From positions 1 through 64,000 of the forward strand of contig NZ_JANIKQ010000010.1 in assembly GCF_024580525.1 (NCBI RefSeq): a stretch of DNA of 64,000 bases. Direction: 5' to 3'. Origin of the DNA: Neisseria dentiae (GTDB taxonomy: Bacteria > Pseudomonadota > Gammaproteobacteria > Burkholderiales > Neisseriaceae). Each line of letters starts with the position of its first letter. The stretch's first letter is position 1. The translations under genes were made by a program, and so were the position numbers. The notes under the pieces were generated by a model. It ran no database searches, had not been told where the DNA came from, and saw nothing but the letters and a program-made list of their open reading frames with translations. Of this stretch, positions 16,473 through 24,726 are shown piece after piece.

Positions 16473-17624
16473 TCAGTTCGACCCCACTTTGATTTTCTGC
16501 CACAGATTTACCGTGAGTTTCTTCGCATCGCCTTCCATCTGCGGCATCACGAAGCCGTTTTTCATGTCTTCCTGAGTCGGGAAGATGGAACGGGTGGCCA
16601 CCAGTTCTTTCGGCAGTTTCTCGCGTGCCGGCAGGCTGGCCGGTGCAAAGGTTACGGCTTTGGCGTTTTTCGCCGCAATTTCGGGGTCAAGGGTGTAGTT
16701 GATGTATTTGTGCGCGTTGGCTACGTTTTTCGCATCGGCGGGAATCAGCCAGGATTCGATCCAGAAGCCCATGCCTTTGGGCGTGAGCACTTCGATGCCG
16801 ACATTGTTTTTCACTTCCTCCGAACGCGCTTTGGCCATATTCAGGTCGCCGCCGTTACCGGCCGCCAAACACACGTCGCCGCGCGCCAGCTCGTCGATAA
16901 CCGAGGGGCTGAAGCGTTTCACGTCGGGGCGGATGGCCTGCAACACGCCGGCGGCCGCCTTGATGTCTTCGGCATTGCTGCCTTTCGGGTCTTTGCCCAA
17001 ATAGTTCAACACAATCGGGAACATTTCAGACGGCGTGTCCCACAGCGCGATGCCGCAGGATTTCAGCTTGTTGGTGTATTCGGGTTTGAACAGCAAATCC
17101 CAGCCGTTTTCAGGCAGCTGCCCGCCCAGCACTTCTTTGCCTTTGGCGGTGATGGCCAGCGTGTTCACACCCGAGAAATAAGGCACGGCATATTCGTTGC
17201 CCGGATCGGCGGTTTCGAGCATTTTCAAAAGCTCGGGATCGATGTTTTTATAGTTGGGGATTAAGTCTTTATGTATTTTCTGATAGGCGCCCGCTTGGAT
17301 TTGGCGCGGCAAAAAGGCGATGCCGGGCACCACCAGATCGTAGCCCGACTTGCCGGTCAGCACTTTGGCCTCCAGCGTTTCGTTGTTTTCATACAGGTCG
17401 TAAGTGAGCTTCAAATTGTTGGCTTTTTTAAAGTCTTCAACGGTGCTCTCGTCAACATAGTTCGACCAGTTGTAGATATTGAGCGTATCGGTAGCGGGCA
17501 GGCCGTCGGTGGCAGCAGCGGCAGAACCTGCATCTGCTTGAGGTTGGGCGGGTTTTTGCTCGCTTTGGCCGCCGCAGGCTGCCAAAGACAAGGCTGCGAT
17601 AACGGCTAATACAGATTTTTTCAT
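16473..17624 (-). CDS. potF: Polyamine ABC transporter substrate-binding lipoprotein (PotF/PotD type)
   Basis: A 383-residue periplasmic binding protein for putrescine or spermidine. The start at MKKSVLAVIAALSLAACGG gives a lipoprotein signal with lipobox LAAC; the open frame runs 40 codons further upstream without family features. A low-complexity Gln/Pro/Ala linker leads to the binding domain, which begins LNIYNWSNYVDESTVEDF, the standard opening of PotD/PotF. Blocks such as GYDLVVPGIAFLPRQ, LKSCGIALWDTPSEMFP and VLNYLGKDP resemble PotF more than PotD. No permease or ATPase genes are adjacent, so it must work with components encoded elsewhere. The gene stands alone, with its own terminator. 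Confidence 0.88.
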   Translation of the reverse strand: MKKSVLAVIAALSLAACGGQSEQKPAQPQADAGSAAAATDGLPATDTLNIYNWSNYVDESTVEDFKKANNLKLTYDLYENNETLEAKVLTGKSGYDLVVPGIAFLPRQIQAGAYQKIHKDLIPNYKNIDPELLKMLETADPGNEYAVPYFSGVNTLAITAKGKEVLGGQLPENGWDLLFKPEYTNKLKSCGIALWDTPSEMFPIVLNYLGKDPKGSNAEDIKAAAGVLQAIRPDVKRFSPSVIDELARGDVCLAAGNGGDLNMAKARSEEVKNNVGIEVLTPKGMGFWIESWLIPADAKNVANAHKYINYTLDPEIAAKNAKAVTFAPASLPAREKLPKELVATRSIFPTQEDMKNGFVMPQMEGDAKKLTVNLWQKIKVGSN

Positions 17625-17863
17625 ACGGGTTGGTTTCCTAATGAAAGGGTTGAATGAACGAAAAACCGCTGCCCCATAAAAAACCCCGGCGGCGGCGCGG
17701 GCTATTGTAAAGGAATGCTTAATAAAAATCAAAGTGATATGCACGTTTTCTTCGTATGGCCGTATGAAGCGGGCGAAGGCCGTCTGAAAACGGCAGGCAG
17801 CGGCGGGGCTGTCGTTTTTCGGGCAGGCTTCTGCAAACGGAAAGCGGCAGTCGGTGAAAACAC

Positions 17864-17892
17864 TTGCACAGATAAGGCTAAGTATTTAAAAT
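17864..17892 (+). promoter_or_regulatory. Candidate sigma-70 promoter of rpsT
   Basis: TTGCAC (17864-17869) and TAAAAT (17887-17892) are separated by 17 bases. A start point near 17900 would leave a 40-base leader that includes the AGGAG ribosome site (17927-17931). Confidence 0.65.
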
Positions 17893-17940
17893 TACGCGTT
17901 TACGAAATTAAATTTTGATTTTTATCAGGAGACATTCAAT

Positions 17941-18204
17941 ATGGCCAACAGCGCACAAGCCCGCAAGCGTGCCCGCCAGTCGGTTAAACAACGTGCCCAC
18001 AACGCCAGCCTGCGTACTGCCTTCCGCACTGCGGTTAAGAAAGTATTGAAAGCGGTTGAAACCGGCGACAAAGCCGCCGCACAAGCGGTTTACCAAGAGT
18101 CGGTAAAAGTAATCGACCGTATTGCCGACAAAGGCATTTACCACAAAAACAAAGCAGCCCGCCACAAGAGCCGCCTGTCTGCCAAAATCAAAGCTTTGGC
18201 TTAA
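17941..18204 (+). CDS. rpsT: 30S ribosomal protein S20
   Basis: An 87-residue, strongly basic protein ([20 protein letters not shown]) that binds 16S rRNA early in 30S assembly. Length and the Lys/Arg/Ala-rich helical composition match S20, including the family's usual end ([19 protein letters not shown]). It is transcribed alone, with a strong promoter, a good ribosome site and its own terminator, as is common for rpsT. Confidence 0.97.
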   Translation: MANSAQARKRARQSVKQRAHNASLRTAFRTAVKKVLKAVETGDKAAAQAVYQESVKVIDRIADKGIYHKNKAARHKSRLSAKIKALA

Positions 18205-18265
18205 CCCGGTTCCGGCGCAGTGTCTGCTTTCCGCCACGGCGGAATGCGGAACGTTGCTTGAATAC

Positions 18266-18313
18266 AATGCCCCTGAAGAGCGGATATCGAGCCTTTCGGG
18301 GCATTTGCTTTTT
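18266..18313 (+). terminator. Terminator downstream of rpsT
   Basis: AATGCCCC (18266-18273) pairs with GGGGCATT (18298-18305) around a 24-nt loop, followed by TGCTTTTTG. Confidence 0.65.
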
Positions 18314-18406
18314 GTTCGGCGCAAGGGTAAATTAGACCGCCGAACGGCCTTGAAACCGGTGCACATTTCAGCTTAACTATTTGAGCAGCAATGGCTTCAG
18401 ACGGCC

Positions 18407-18558
18407 TATAGTGAATTCACGCTTCAATACAAGGCAGCAAGCCGCAGACAGTACAAATAGTACGGAACCGATTCTGTTGCCACTTTAGCGGCTTACAAAA
18501 TCGTTCTCTTTGAGCTAAGGCGCAGCAACGCCGTAATGGAGTAAGTGGATTCACTATA
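18407..18558. repeat. Correia-type repeat (CREE-like)
   Basis: A 152-bp element bounded by inverted TATAGTGAATTCAC (18407-18420) and GTGGATTCACTATA (18545-18558). The interior has the blocks GTACAAATAGTACGGAACCG and AACGCCGTAATGGAG, and ATCGTTCTCTTTGAGCTAAG, which are hallmarks of Correia repeat enclosed elements. It inserts at TA, here just upstream of pldA (31 bases before the ATG). Correia elements can carry promoters or IHF sites and can be cut by RNase III in transcripts. Confidence 0.85.
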
Positions 18559-18589
18559 AATATACCCGATACGCCCAAAGGTAGCCCAT

Positions 18590-19732
18590 ATGACTTGGAA
18601 ACATTTCGTTGCAGCCGGAGCCGGTTTGGCGGCCTTTTCTTCCGCCGCATTCGCCGAAAACAACAATGCCGCGCTGCAATGCACGCTGATACAGGACAAT
18701 GCCCTGCGGCTGGCCTGTTTCGACAAAATCTATGCCGCCCAATTTCCGCCGCAAACACCGCCGGTGGCCGAAAAGCAGCCGCCCAAGGCGGTGGATTTGG
18801 TGAAATCGGTGGATACGAGTTTGACCAAAAAAGAGCCTACGGTTGTGTTCAGCCAAAACGATGCCGGCAGCGAGCCCACCGAAGCCCTGCTCGATGCGGC
18901 CGATGCCTATACGCCGTTGAGCCTGATGTATGATTTGGACCAAAACGACGTGCGCGGCATTTTGTCGGTGCGCGAACACAATCCCATGTATCTGCTGCCC
19001 GCCTGGTATAACAGCAGCCCCAACCGCTACCCTGAAACATCTACGCGCGGCGTAACCGACGACGTCCGCGCCAAAGACCAGAAACGGCTGGAAGCGAAAA
19101 TGCAGGTGTCGTTCAAAACCAAACTGCTGGAAGATTTGTTCCGCACCCGCTCCGACGTGTGGTTCGGCTACACCCAAACCGCGCACTGGCAGTTGTGGAA
19201 CCAGGGTGAAGAATCCGCCCCGTTCCGCAACAACGATTATTCGCCCGAAGTTTTCATCACCCAGCCCGTGAAGGCCGACCTGCCCGGCGGCGGCAAGCTG
19301 CGTATGCTCGGCCTGGGCTTCGTGCACCAATCCAACGGCCAGAGCCGCCCGATGTCGCGCTCGTGGAACCGCTTATACGGCATGGCGGGTATGGAATGGG
19401 GCAAGCTGACCGTGATTCCGCGGTTGTGGGTGCGCGCGTTCGACCAAAGCGGCGATAACGACGACAACCCCGACATCACCGACTACATGGGCTACGGCGA
19501 TTTGAAACTGCAATACCGTTTCAACGACAAGCAAACCGTTGCCGCCACCATGCGCTACAACCCCAAAACCGGCAAAGGCGGCGTGCAGGCCGACTACACC
19601 TTTCCGATTAAAGGCAAGCTCAAAGCCTATGTGCAGGGCTACCACGGTTACGGCGAAAGCCTGTTGGACTACAACCACAAGCACAACAGCATAGGCTTCG
19701 GCGTAATGCTCAACGATTGGGACGGTTTTTAA
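18590..19732 (+). CDS. pldA: Outer-membrane phospholipase A (OMPLA)
   Basis: A 380-residue outer-membrane enzyme that hydrolyses phospholipid acyl chains when the membrane is disturbed. A signal peptide (MTWKHFVAAGAGLAAFSSAAFA) leads to a periplasmic N-terminal extension, then a 12-stranded barrel. The active site is intact: H246 and S248 in GFVHQSNGQ and N260 in SRSWNR have the same 0, +2, +14 spacing as the E. coli catalytic His-Ser-Asn. The C terminus (GFGVMLNDWDGF) ends in phenylalanine as expected. The Correia element directly upstream probably shapes its expression. Confidence 0.93.
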   Translation: MTWKHFVAAGAGLAAFSSAAFAENNNAALQCTLIQDNALRLACFDKIYAAQFPPQTPPVAEKQPPKAVDLVKSVDTSLTKKEPTVVFSQNDAGSEPTEALLDAADAYTPLSLMYDLDQNDVRGILSVREHNPMYLLPAWYNSSPNRYPETSTRGVTDDVRAKDQKRLEAKMQVSFKTKLLEDLFRTRSDVWFGYTQTAHWQLWNQGEESAPFRNNDYSPEVFITQPVKADLPGGGKLRMLGLGFVHQSNGQSRPMSRSWNRLYGMAGMEWGKLTVIPRLWVRAFDQSGDNDDNPDITDYMGYGDLKLQYRFNDKQTVAATMRYNPKTGKGGVQADYTFPIKGKLKAYVQGYHGYGESLLDYNHKHNSIGFGVMLNDWDGF

Positions 19733-19830
19733 ACACCCGATTCGCGGCAAACACTCGTTTCTTACTGCCCGAGCGCGTATAATGGCGCGTTCGGGCGGTA
19801 TTTACCGTTCACCACATATGGAATACCGAT

Positions 19831-20529
19831 ATGGCAAAAAATGCGGCTGAAAGCGGCGGCATCTCTAAGGCATTGAAAAAATACCTGATTACGGGCATTT
19901 TGGTGTGGCTGCCGATAGCCGTAACGGTATGGGTGATAACCTATATCGTTTCCGCATCCGACCAACTCTTCCAACTTTTGCCCGAAAAATGGCAGCCGGC
20001 CAGCCTGATGGGCTTCAACATTCCCGGTTTGGGCGTGATTGTGGCCGTGGTGGTGCTGTTTGTAACCGGCCTGTTCGGCGCCAACGTGCTGGGTAAGCAG
20101 ATTATTGCCGCGTGGGACAACCTGCTCGGCCGCATTCCCGTGGTGAAGTCGATTTATTCCAGCGTGAAAAAGGTTTCCGAATCGCTGTTGTCCGACAACA
20201 GCCGGTCGTTCAAAACCCCCGTTTTGGTGCCGTTTCCGCAGCCGGGCATCTGGACCATCGCTTTCGTGTCGGGCAGTTTGGCGGGCGCAGTGGCGCGCAG
20301 CCTCGATAACGGCGAAGAATACCTTTCCGTTTACGTGCCGACCACGCCCAACCCCACCGGCGGCTACTATGTGATGGTGAAAAAAAGCGACGTGCGCGAA
20401 CTGGACATGAGCGTGGACGACGCACTCAAATATGTGATTTCGCTGGGCATGGTGATGCCGGACGATCTGCCGGTAAAAGCCCTGCCCGATGCGCAGAGGC
20501 CGTCTGAAAACCCCGAGGGGCAAGAATAA
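19831..20529 (+). CDS. DUF502-family inner-membrane protein
   Basis: A 232-residue protein with two transmembrane segments near the N terminus (about 20-45 and 65-90). Conserved features of DUF502 include GILVWLPIAVTVWVITYIV, GLFGANVLGKQ, the IPVVKSIYSSVKK block and VYVPTTPNPTGGYYVMVKKSDV. The family has no firmly assigned biochemical role; membrane regulation or transport has been suggested. It commonly lies upstream of aspS in betaproteobacteria, as here, with 122 bases and a DUS hairpin between them. Confidence 0.88.
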   Translation: MAKNAAESGGISKALKKYLITGILVWLPIAVTVWVITYIVSASDQLFQLLPEKWQPASLMGFNIPGLGVIVAVVVLFVTGLFGANVLGKQIIAAWDNLLGRIPVVKSIYSSVKKVSESLLSDNSRSFKTPVLVPFPQPGIWTIAFVSGSLAGAVARSLDNGEEYLSVYVPTTPNPTGGYYVMVKKSDVRELDMSVDDALKYVISLGMVMPDDLPVKALPDAQRPSENPEGQE

Positions 20530-20551
20530 GCGCAAGGCAATATTTTTTATT

Positions 20552-20592
20552 GCAGGCCGTCTGAAAAAACAAAACCTTTTCAGACGGCCTGC
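20552..20592. terminator. DUS inverted repeat between the DUF502 gene and aspS
   Basis: Arms of 16 bp (20552-20567 and 20577-20592) with a 9-nt loop can end the DUF502 transcript. Confidence 0.65.
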
Positions 20593-20651
20593 CGATACCG
20601 TTCAACACATTTGTCAGAAAATCAAACGAAAACAAACCGAAGGTTTTATTT

Positions 20652-22460
20652 ATGCGTACCAATTATTGTGGCTTGATTAACGAGCAATACCTAGACCAAA
20701 CCGTTACCGTCAAAGGCTGGGTGCACCGCCGGCGCGACCACGGCGGCGTGATTTTCATCGACCTGCGCGACCGCGAAGGCATCGTGCAGGTGGTGATCGA
20801 TCCCGATACCCCCGAAGCCTTTCAGACGGCCGACTCCGCCCGCAACGAATACGTTTTGAGCATCACCGGCCGCGTGCGCAACCGCCCCGAAGGCACCACC
20901 AACGATAAAATGATTTCCGGCAAAATCGAAATTCTCGCCAAAGAAATCGAAGTGCTCAATGCCGCCGCCACGCCGCCGTTCCAAATCGACGACGAAAACC
21001 TGAGCGAAAACGTGCGTTTAACCAACCGCGTTATCGACTTGCGCCGCCCCGCCATGCAGCGCAACCTGCGCCTGCGCTACCAAGTGGCGATGGGTGTGCG
21101 CCGCTATCTCGACGCGCAAGGCTTTATCGATATCGAAACGCCGATGCTTACCCGTTCCACCCCCGAAGGCGCGCGCGATTATCTGGTGCCCAGCCGCGTG
21201 CACCCGGGCGAATTTTTCGCACTGCCGCAATCGCCGCAACTGTTCAAACAATTGCTGATGGTGGCCGGCTTCGACCGCTACTACCAAATCACCAAATGCT
21301 TCCGCGACGAAGATTTGCGCGCCGACCGCCAACCCGAATTCACCCAGATCGATATCGAAACCTCGTTTTTAAGCGAAAACGAAATCATGGACATCACCGA
21401 AGGCATGGCCAAACAGGTGTTTAAAGATGCCTTGGGCGTGGAATTGGCTGATTTCCCGCGCATGGAATACCGCGAAGCCATGTTCTACTACGGCTCCGAC
21501 AAACCCGATATGCGCGTGAGCCTGAAATTCACCGAGCTGACCGACTTGATGAAATCGGAAGAATTCAAAGTGTTTCGTGCCGCCGCCGACATGAAAGGCG
21601 GCCGCGTGGTCGCCCTGTGCGTGCCCGGCGGCGCGAAACTCTCCCGCAAAGACATCGACGAATACACCAAATTCGTCGGCATCTACGGCGCCAAAGGCTT
21701 GGCCTATATCAAAGTGAACGATGTTACCAACCTTTCCAACGGCGAAGACAGCGGCCTGCAATCGCCGATTGTGAAATTCCTGTCTGAAAACGCCCTGAAA
21801 GAAATCATCACCCGAACCGGCGCACAAAACGGCGACATCATCTTCTTCGGTGCCGACAAAGCCAAGATTGTCAACGAAGCCATCGGTGCGCTGCGCATCA
21901 AAATCGGCCACGAGCACGGCGCCGAAAACGGCTATTTCACCGACGAATGGCGCCCGCTGTGGGTAATCGATTTCCCGATGTTCGAATACGACGAAGAAAA
22001 CGACCGTTACGCCGCCATGCACCACCCCTTCACCTCGCCCAAACCCGGCCATGAAGACCTGATGGAAAGCGACCCCGAAAACTGCCTCGCCCGTGCCTAC
22101 GATATGGTGCTCAACGGCTGGGAAATCGGCGGCGGCTCCATCCGTATCCACCGTGCCGAGATTCAGGAAAAAGTGTTTGCCGCGCTGAAAATCACCCCCG
22201 AAGAGCAGCAAAACAAATTCGGCTTCCTGCTGGACAACCTGAAATACGGCGCACCGCCGCACGGCGGTTTGGCGTTCGGCCTCGACCGTTTGGTGACGCT
22301 GATGACCGGCGCCGAATCCATCCGCGACGTGATTGCTTTCCCGAAAACCCAGCGTGCACAATGCCTGCTTACCAACGCCCCCAATGCGGTGGACGACAAG
22401 CAGCTGCGCGAATTAAGCCTGCGCCTGCGCCAAAAAGCGGCTGAGAGCAAAGAAGCTTAA
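20652..22460 (+). CDS. aspS: Aspartyl-tRNA synthetase
   Basis: A 602-residue class II synthetase that charges tRNA with aspartate. The OB-fold anticodon-binding domain occupies about 1-110 ([24 protein letters not shown]). The catalytic domain has motif 2 around [20 protein letters not shown] and motif 3 at [16 protein letters not shown] bacterial GAD insertion lies in the middle. A DUS is read in frame as FQTADSA near residue 57. Length and motifs are normal; whether it also charges tRNA-Asn cannot be told without searching for gatCAB and asnS. It is followed by a loopless DUS palindrome. Confidence 0.97.
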   Translation: MRTNYCGLINEQYLDQTVTVKGWVHRRRDHGGVIFIDLRDREGIVQVVIDPDTPEAFQTADSARNEYVLSITGRVRNRPEGTTNDKMISGKIEILAKEIEVLNAAATPPFQIDDENLSENVRLTNRVIDLRRPAMQRNLRLRYQVAMGVRRYLDAQGFIDIETPMLTRSTPEGARDYLVPSRVHPGEFFALPQSPQLFKQLLMVAGFDRYYQITKCFRDEDLRADRQPEFTQIDIETSFLSENEIMDITEGMAKQVFKDALGVELADFPRMEYREAMFYYGSDKPDMRVSLKFTELTDLMKSEEFKVFRAAADMKGGRVVALCVPGGAKLSRKDIDEYTKFVGIYGAKGLAYIKVNDVTNLSNGEDSGLQSPIVKFLSENALKEIITRTGAQNGDIIFFGADKAKIVNEAIGALRIKIGHEHGAENGYFTDEWRPLWVIDFPMFEYDEENDRYAAMHHPFTSPKPGHEDLMESDPENCLARAYDMVLNGWEIGGGSIRIHRAEIQEKVFAALKITPEEQQNKFGFLLDNLKYGAPPHGGLAFGLDRLVTLMTGAESIRDVIAFPKTQRAQCLLTNAPNAVDDKQLRELSLRLRQKAAESKEA

Positions 22461-22483
22461 CGGTTTTGGCCGTTTAAACCATA

Positions 22484-22517
22484 CAGGCCGTCTGAAAAAT
22501 ATTTTTCAGACGGCCTG
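22484..22517. terminator. Loopless 34-bp DUS palindrome after aspS
   Basis: Perfect 17-bp arms (22484-22500 and 22501-22517), each with a DUS, abut with no spacer. It is placed to end the aspS transcript and doubles as two uptake sites. Confidence 0.7.
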
Positions 22518-22519
22518 AT

Positions 22520-22650
22520 AGCTTTGAAAAATTCGTTTAGGCCGTCTGAAACTCCAATTGTCGTCATACTCGGGCTTGACCCGAGTATCTTGAATTCCAA
22601 CAGTTTAACGCACTCGAACCAAGCCCGGATACGACGCAAAAACCTCAGGT
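22520..22650. repeat. Degenerate MITE/REP-like element
   Basis: A decayed end (GCTTTGAAAAATTCGTTTAGG), a DUS, one good REP-like copy (ACTCGGGCTTGACCCGAGT, about 22566-22584) and a damaged inverted copy near 22620 resemble the element at 16236-16400. It occupies most of the gap between aspS and the ZIP-like gene. Confidence 0.5.
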
Positions 22651-22721
22651 TGAGGCATTGTTCAGCTTGGCTTAAGCCGGCGCATGTAATATTGCCATTT
22701 TCATTTTGATGCAGGAAAGCC

Positions 22722-23453
22722 GTGCAAAACGAATATTTGATTATGTTGATTCCCGCCGCCGTGGCCGTTGCCGGCGGCGTATTGGCATTGTTGTGGAACC
22801 CGTCGGCACAGGCGCGCAGCCTGATTCAGCACTTTGCCGCCGGCGTGGTGTTGTCCGCCTTGTCGGTAGAGTTGCTACCCGAAATCGGCCGCGAACACGC
22901 CCGCCCGTGGGTATTGATTGCATCATTTGCGGCAGGCAGCCTGTTAATGTTCGGCCTGAAATTGCTGACCGAAAAATTGGAAAGCGGGGCTGAACACGGC
23001 AAGCATTCCGGCGTAGCGGCTGCCGGTGCCGCCTTGCCGGTGGGCCTGCTGCTGGCCACCTTTATCGATATCGCCACCGACGGTTTTATTATCGGCGCGG
23101 GTTTTGCGTCGGGCGGCGAATCGGGCCTGATTCTGGCGCTGGGTTTGTCGGTGGAATTGTTGTTTCTCGGCCTGGCTTTGATGAGCGATGCGCTGAAAGG
23201 CTGGCGCATGGTTGTTTTAACCACATTGTTGGGCGTGGTGGTGTTTGTGTTTGCCGCACTGGGCAATTGGTTGTTAAGCGGCGCATCGCATGACGTGATG
23301 GGTGCCGTGTTAGCAGCCAGCGCGGCGGCATTGCTGTATTTGGTAACCGAAGAATTGCTGATCGAAGCGCACGAGGTGCAGGAGAAAAATTATTCGGTGT
23401 TGGTGTTGTTCGCCGGATTTTTAAGTTTCTGGGCCGTGCAGCTTTTGGCTTGA
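22722..23453 (+). CDS. ZIP-family divalent metal transporter
   Basis: A 243-residue inner-membrane protein with about seven or eight hydrophobic segments. The start is the GTG at 22722, eight bases after an AGGAAAG ribosome site, giving MQNEYLIMLIPAAVAVAGG. ZIP-like features are ELLPEI in an early helix, a short His/Glu-containing loop (GAEHGKHSG) and DIATDGFIIGAGFASG, which stands where ZIP proteins usually carry a His-rich metal motif but has Asp in place of His. A later helix holds TEELLIEAHE. The metal (zinc, iron or manganese) is not determinable. It is a single gene. Confidence 0.75.
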   Translation: MQNEYLIMLIPAAVAVAGGVLALLWNPSAQARSLIQHFAAGVVLSALSVELLPEIGREHARPWVLIASFAAGSLLMFGLKLLTEKLESGAEHGKHSGVAAAGAALPVGLLLATFIDIATDGFIIGAGFASGGESGLILALGLSVELLFLGLALMSDALKGWRMVVLTTLLGVVVFVFAALGNWLLSGASHDVMGAVLAASAAALLYLVTEELLIEAHEVQEKNYSVLVLFAGFLSFWAVQLLA

Positions 23454-23635
23454 TACAACTCCGGAATCGGGTTTTGCCAATGTCTTACAGCTACAGGTTC
23501 ATGCTGAAAAATCTTTGTTTATTAACTTTAAATTTTAAAATTTTAAGTTTTTGGCCGATATTTTGTTTTTGTGCTTGTTTATGGGTTAGAGTGCTTGCAC
23601 TTTCAATTTAAATGAATTACATTCCGTTACATAAA

Positions 23636-23678
23636 GTGATTCACATCACCAAGCCAAGTACACAAAGGCATATATAAA
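23636..23678 (+). promoter_or_regulatory. Candidate FNR-dependent (class II) promoter
   Basis: A perfect inverted pair GTGAT-TCAC-ATCAC (23636-23649) resembles the FNR consensus TTGAT-N4-ATCAA with one change per side. A TATAAA -10 element (23673-23678, in TATATAAAAT) places the start near 23684, so the box is centred close to -41.5 as in class II activation. The promoter points to the plus strand, where no protein gene follows. The AT-rich stretch 23454-23635 shows nothing else I can name. Confidence 0.5.
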
Positions 23679-23683
23679 ATAGA

Positions 23684-23740
23684 GAGAAATTTCCGGCATT
23701 ATCAAAAACAGGCTGCTTTGAAGGCAGCCTGTTTTATTTG
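23684..23740 (+). ncRNA. Candidate short RNA ending in an intrinsic terminator
   Basis: A transcript from the FNR-like promoter would run about 50 nt and end at the hairpin at 23705-23735. No open frame lies in it. It could be a small regulatory RNA or the leftover leader of a lost gene. In meningococcus an FNR-induced small RNA (AniS) is known, but I cannot show this is its counterpart. Confidence 0.3.
23705..23735. terminator. Bidirectional intrinsic terminator
   Basis: Arms AAAACAGGCTGC (23705-23716) and GCAGCCTGTTTT (23724-23735) enclose a 7-nt loop. It has A/T flanks on both sides, so it serves the CcsA-like gene on the minus strand and any plus-strand transcript. Confidence 0.85.
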
Positions 23741-23760
23741 CGCTTTTGAAAACTTTCGCC

Positions 23761-24567
23761 CTAGCGGTGCAGAATGATTTCCAGCACGAATTTACTGCCC
23801 ACATAAGCCAGCATCAGGCTGACGAAGCCGATTATCGTCCACACGGCGGCTTTTTTGCCGCGCCATGCCGTCATGCCGTGTTTCAACAGCAGGCCGCCGT
23901 AAATCAGCCACGAGAGTATGCCGAACACTGATTTATGGGTGAACGCAAACGGTTTGCCAAACACGGTTTCGGCGAAAAACGTGCCGCTTACTACGGAATA
24001 GGTCAGCAGCAGAAAGCCCGCCCATATACCTTGGAACATCAGTTTTTCAAGGCTCAGCAGGGGCGGCAGAAAAGACACCAAAGGCGAAAATTTTTTCTTG
24101 TGCAGGTTGCGGTTCAACAGCAAAACCAGCACCGCCAGCAAAGTTACGATACCGAACAGCCCGTAGGCCAGCAGCGATGCGCCCACATGCAGCATAAACG
24201 GCCAGTCGCTGATTTGGTAGCCGGTAAACTTGCCGGGAAACACCGCCGCAAGCAACAACGACAACGCCGCACACGGGTAGAGCAGCAATTGCAGCCCGCG
24301 CAGGTTATAGAAGAAGCTGCCCAGGCAATACATCATCAGCATCAGCCACACAATCAGGCTCACCGAATAGCCGAACCCCATCACCAGCACCCTGTCGTGC
24401 AGCACGGGCAAAAACAGCACCGCGCCCTGCAACAGCAGTGCGGGTGCGAGTACCGCCAATTCCGTTTTCAACGGATAAGGCCGGTCATCACGCTTTTTGT
24501 GGTGCAGCCATACGAACACCGCCATTCCCGCATACAGCAGCATCAGGCAAATCAATACTATCGGCAT
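23761..24567 (-). CDS. Cytochrome c assembly/CcsA-like membrane protein (YpjD/HemX type)
   Basis: A 268-residue protein with eight predicted transmembrane helices, starting MPIVLICLMLLYAGMAVFVWL. The C-terminal half carries the CcsA-type pattern, with HVGASLLAYGLFGIVTLLAVL, an AETVFGKPFAFTHKSVFGILSWLIY block and HGMTAWRGKKAA. The histidines could bind haem. The protein belongs to the group called CcsA-related, YpjD or HemX. Its position head to head with ffh matches the ypjD-ffh arrangement found in many proteobacteria. Its role in cytochrome c or haem handling is family inference. Confidence 0.87.
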   Translation of the reverse strand: MPIVLICLMLLYAGMAVFVWLHHKKRDDRPYPLKTELAVLAPALLLQGAVLFLPVLHDRVLVMGFGYSVSLIVWLMLMMYCLGSFFYNLRGLQLLLYPCAALSLLLAAVFPGKFTGYQISDWPFMLHVGASLLAYGLFGIVTLLAVLVLLLNRNLHKKKFSPLVSFLPPLLSLEKLMFQGIWAGFLLLTYSVVSGTFFAETVFGKPFAFTHKSVFGILSWLIYGGLLLKHGMTAWRGKKAAVWTIIGFVSLMLAYVGSKFVLEIILHR

Positions 24568-24726
24568 GACAAACTTTCTTTTGCACGCATACTCACGAAG
24601 CTGCGTGTGGTGTAAAATAAGCCGATTTTATCAAAAACGGCGGCGCCTATTGAAACTTTAATGCGGTTTTGCCGTTTTCAGACGGCCTCAAGCCCCCGCC
24701 GCCCGCCCCGATTCTCAAGGACACCC

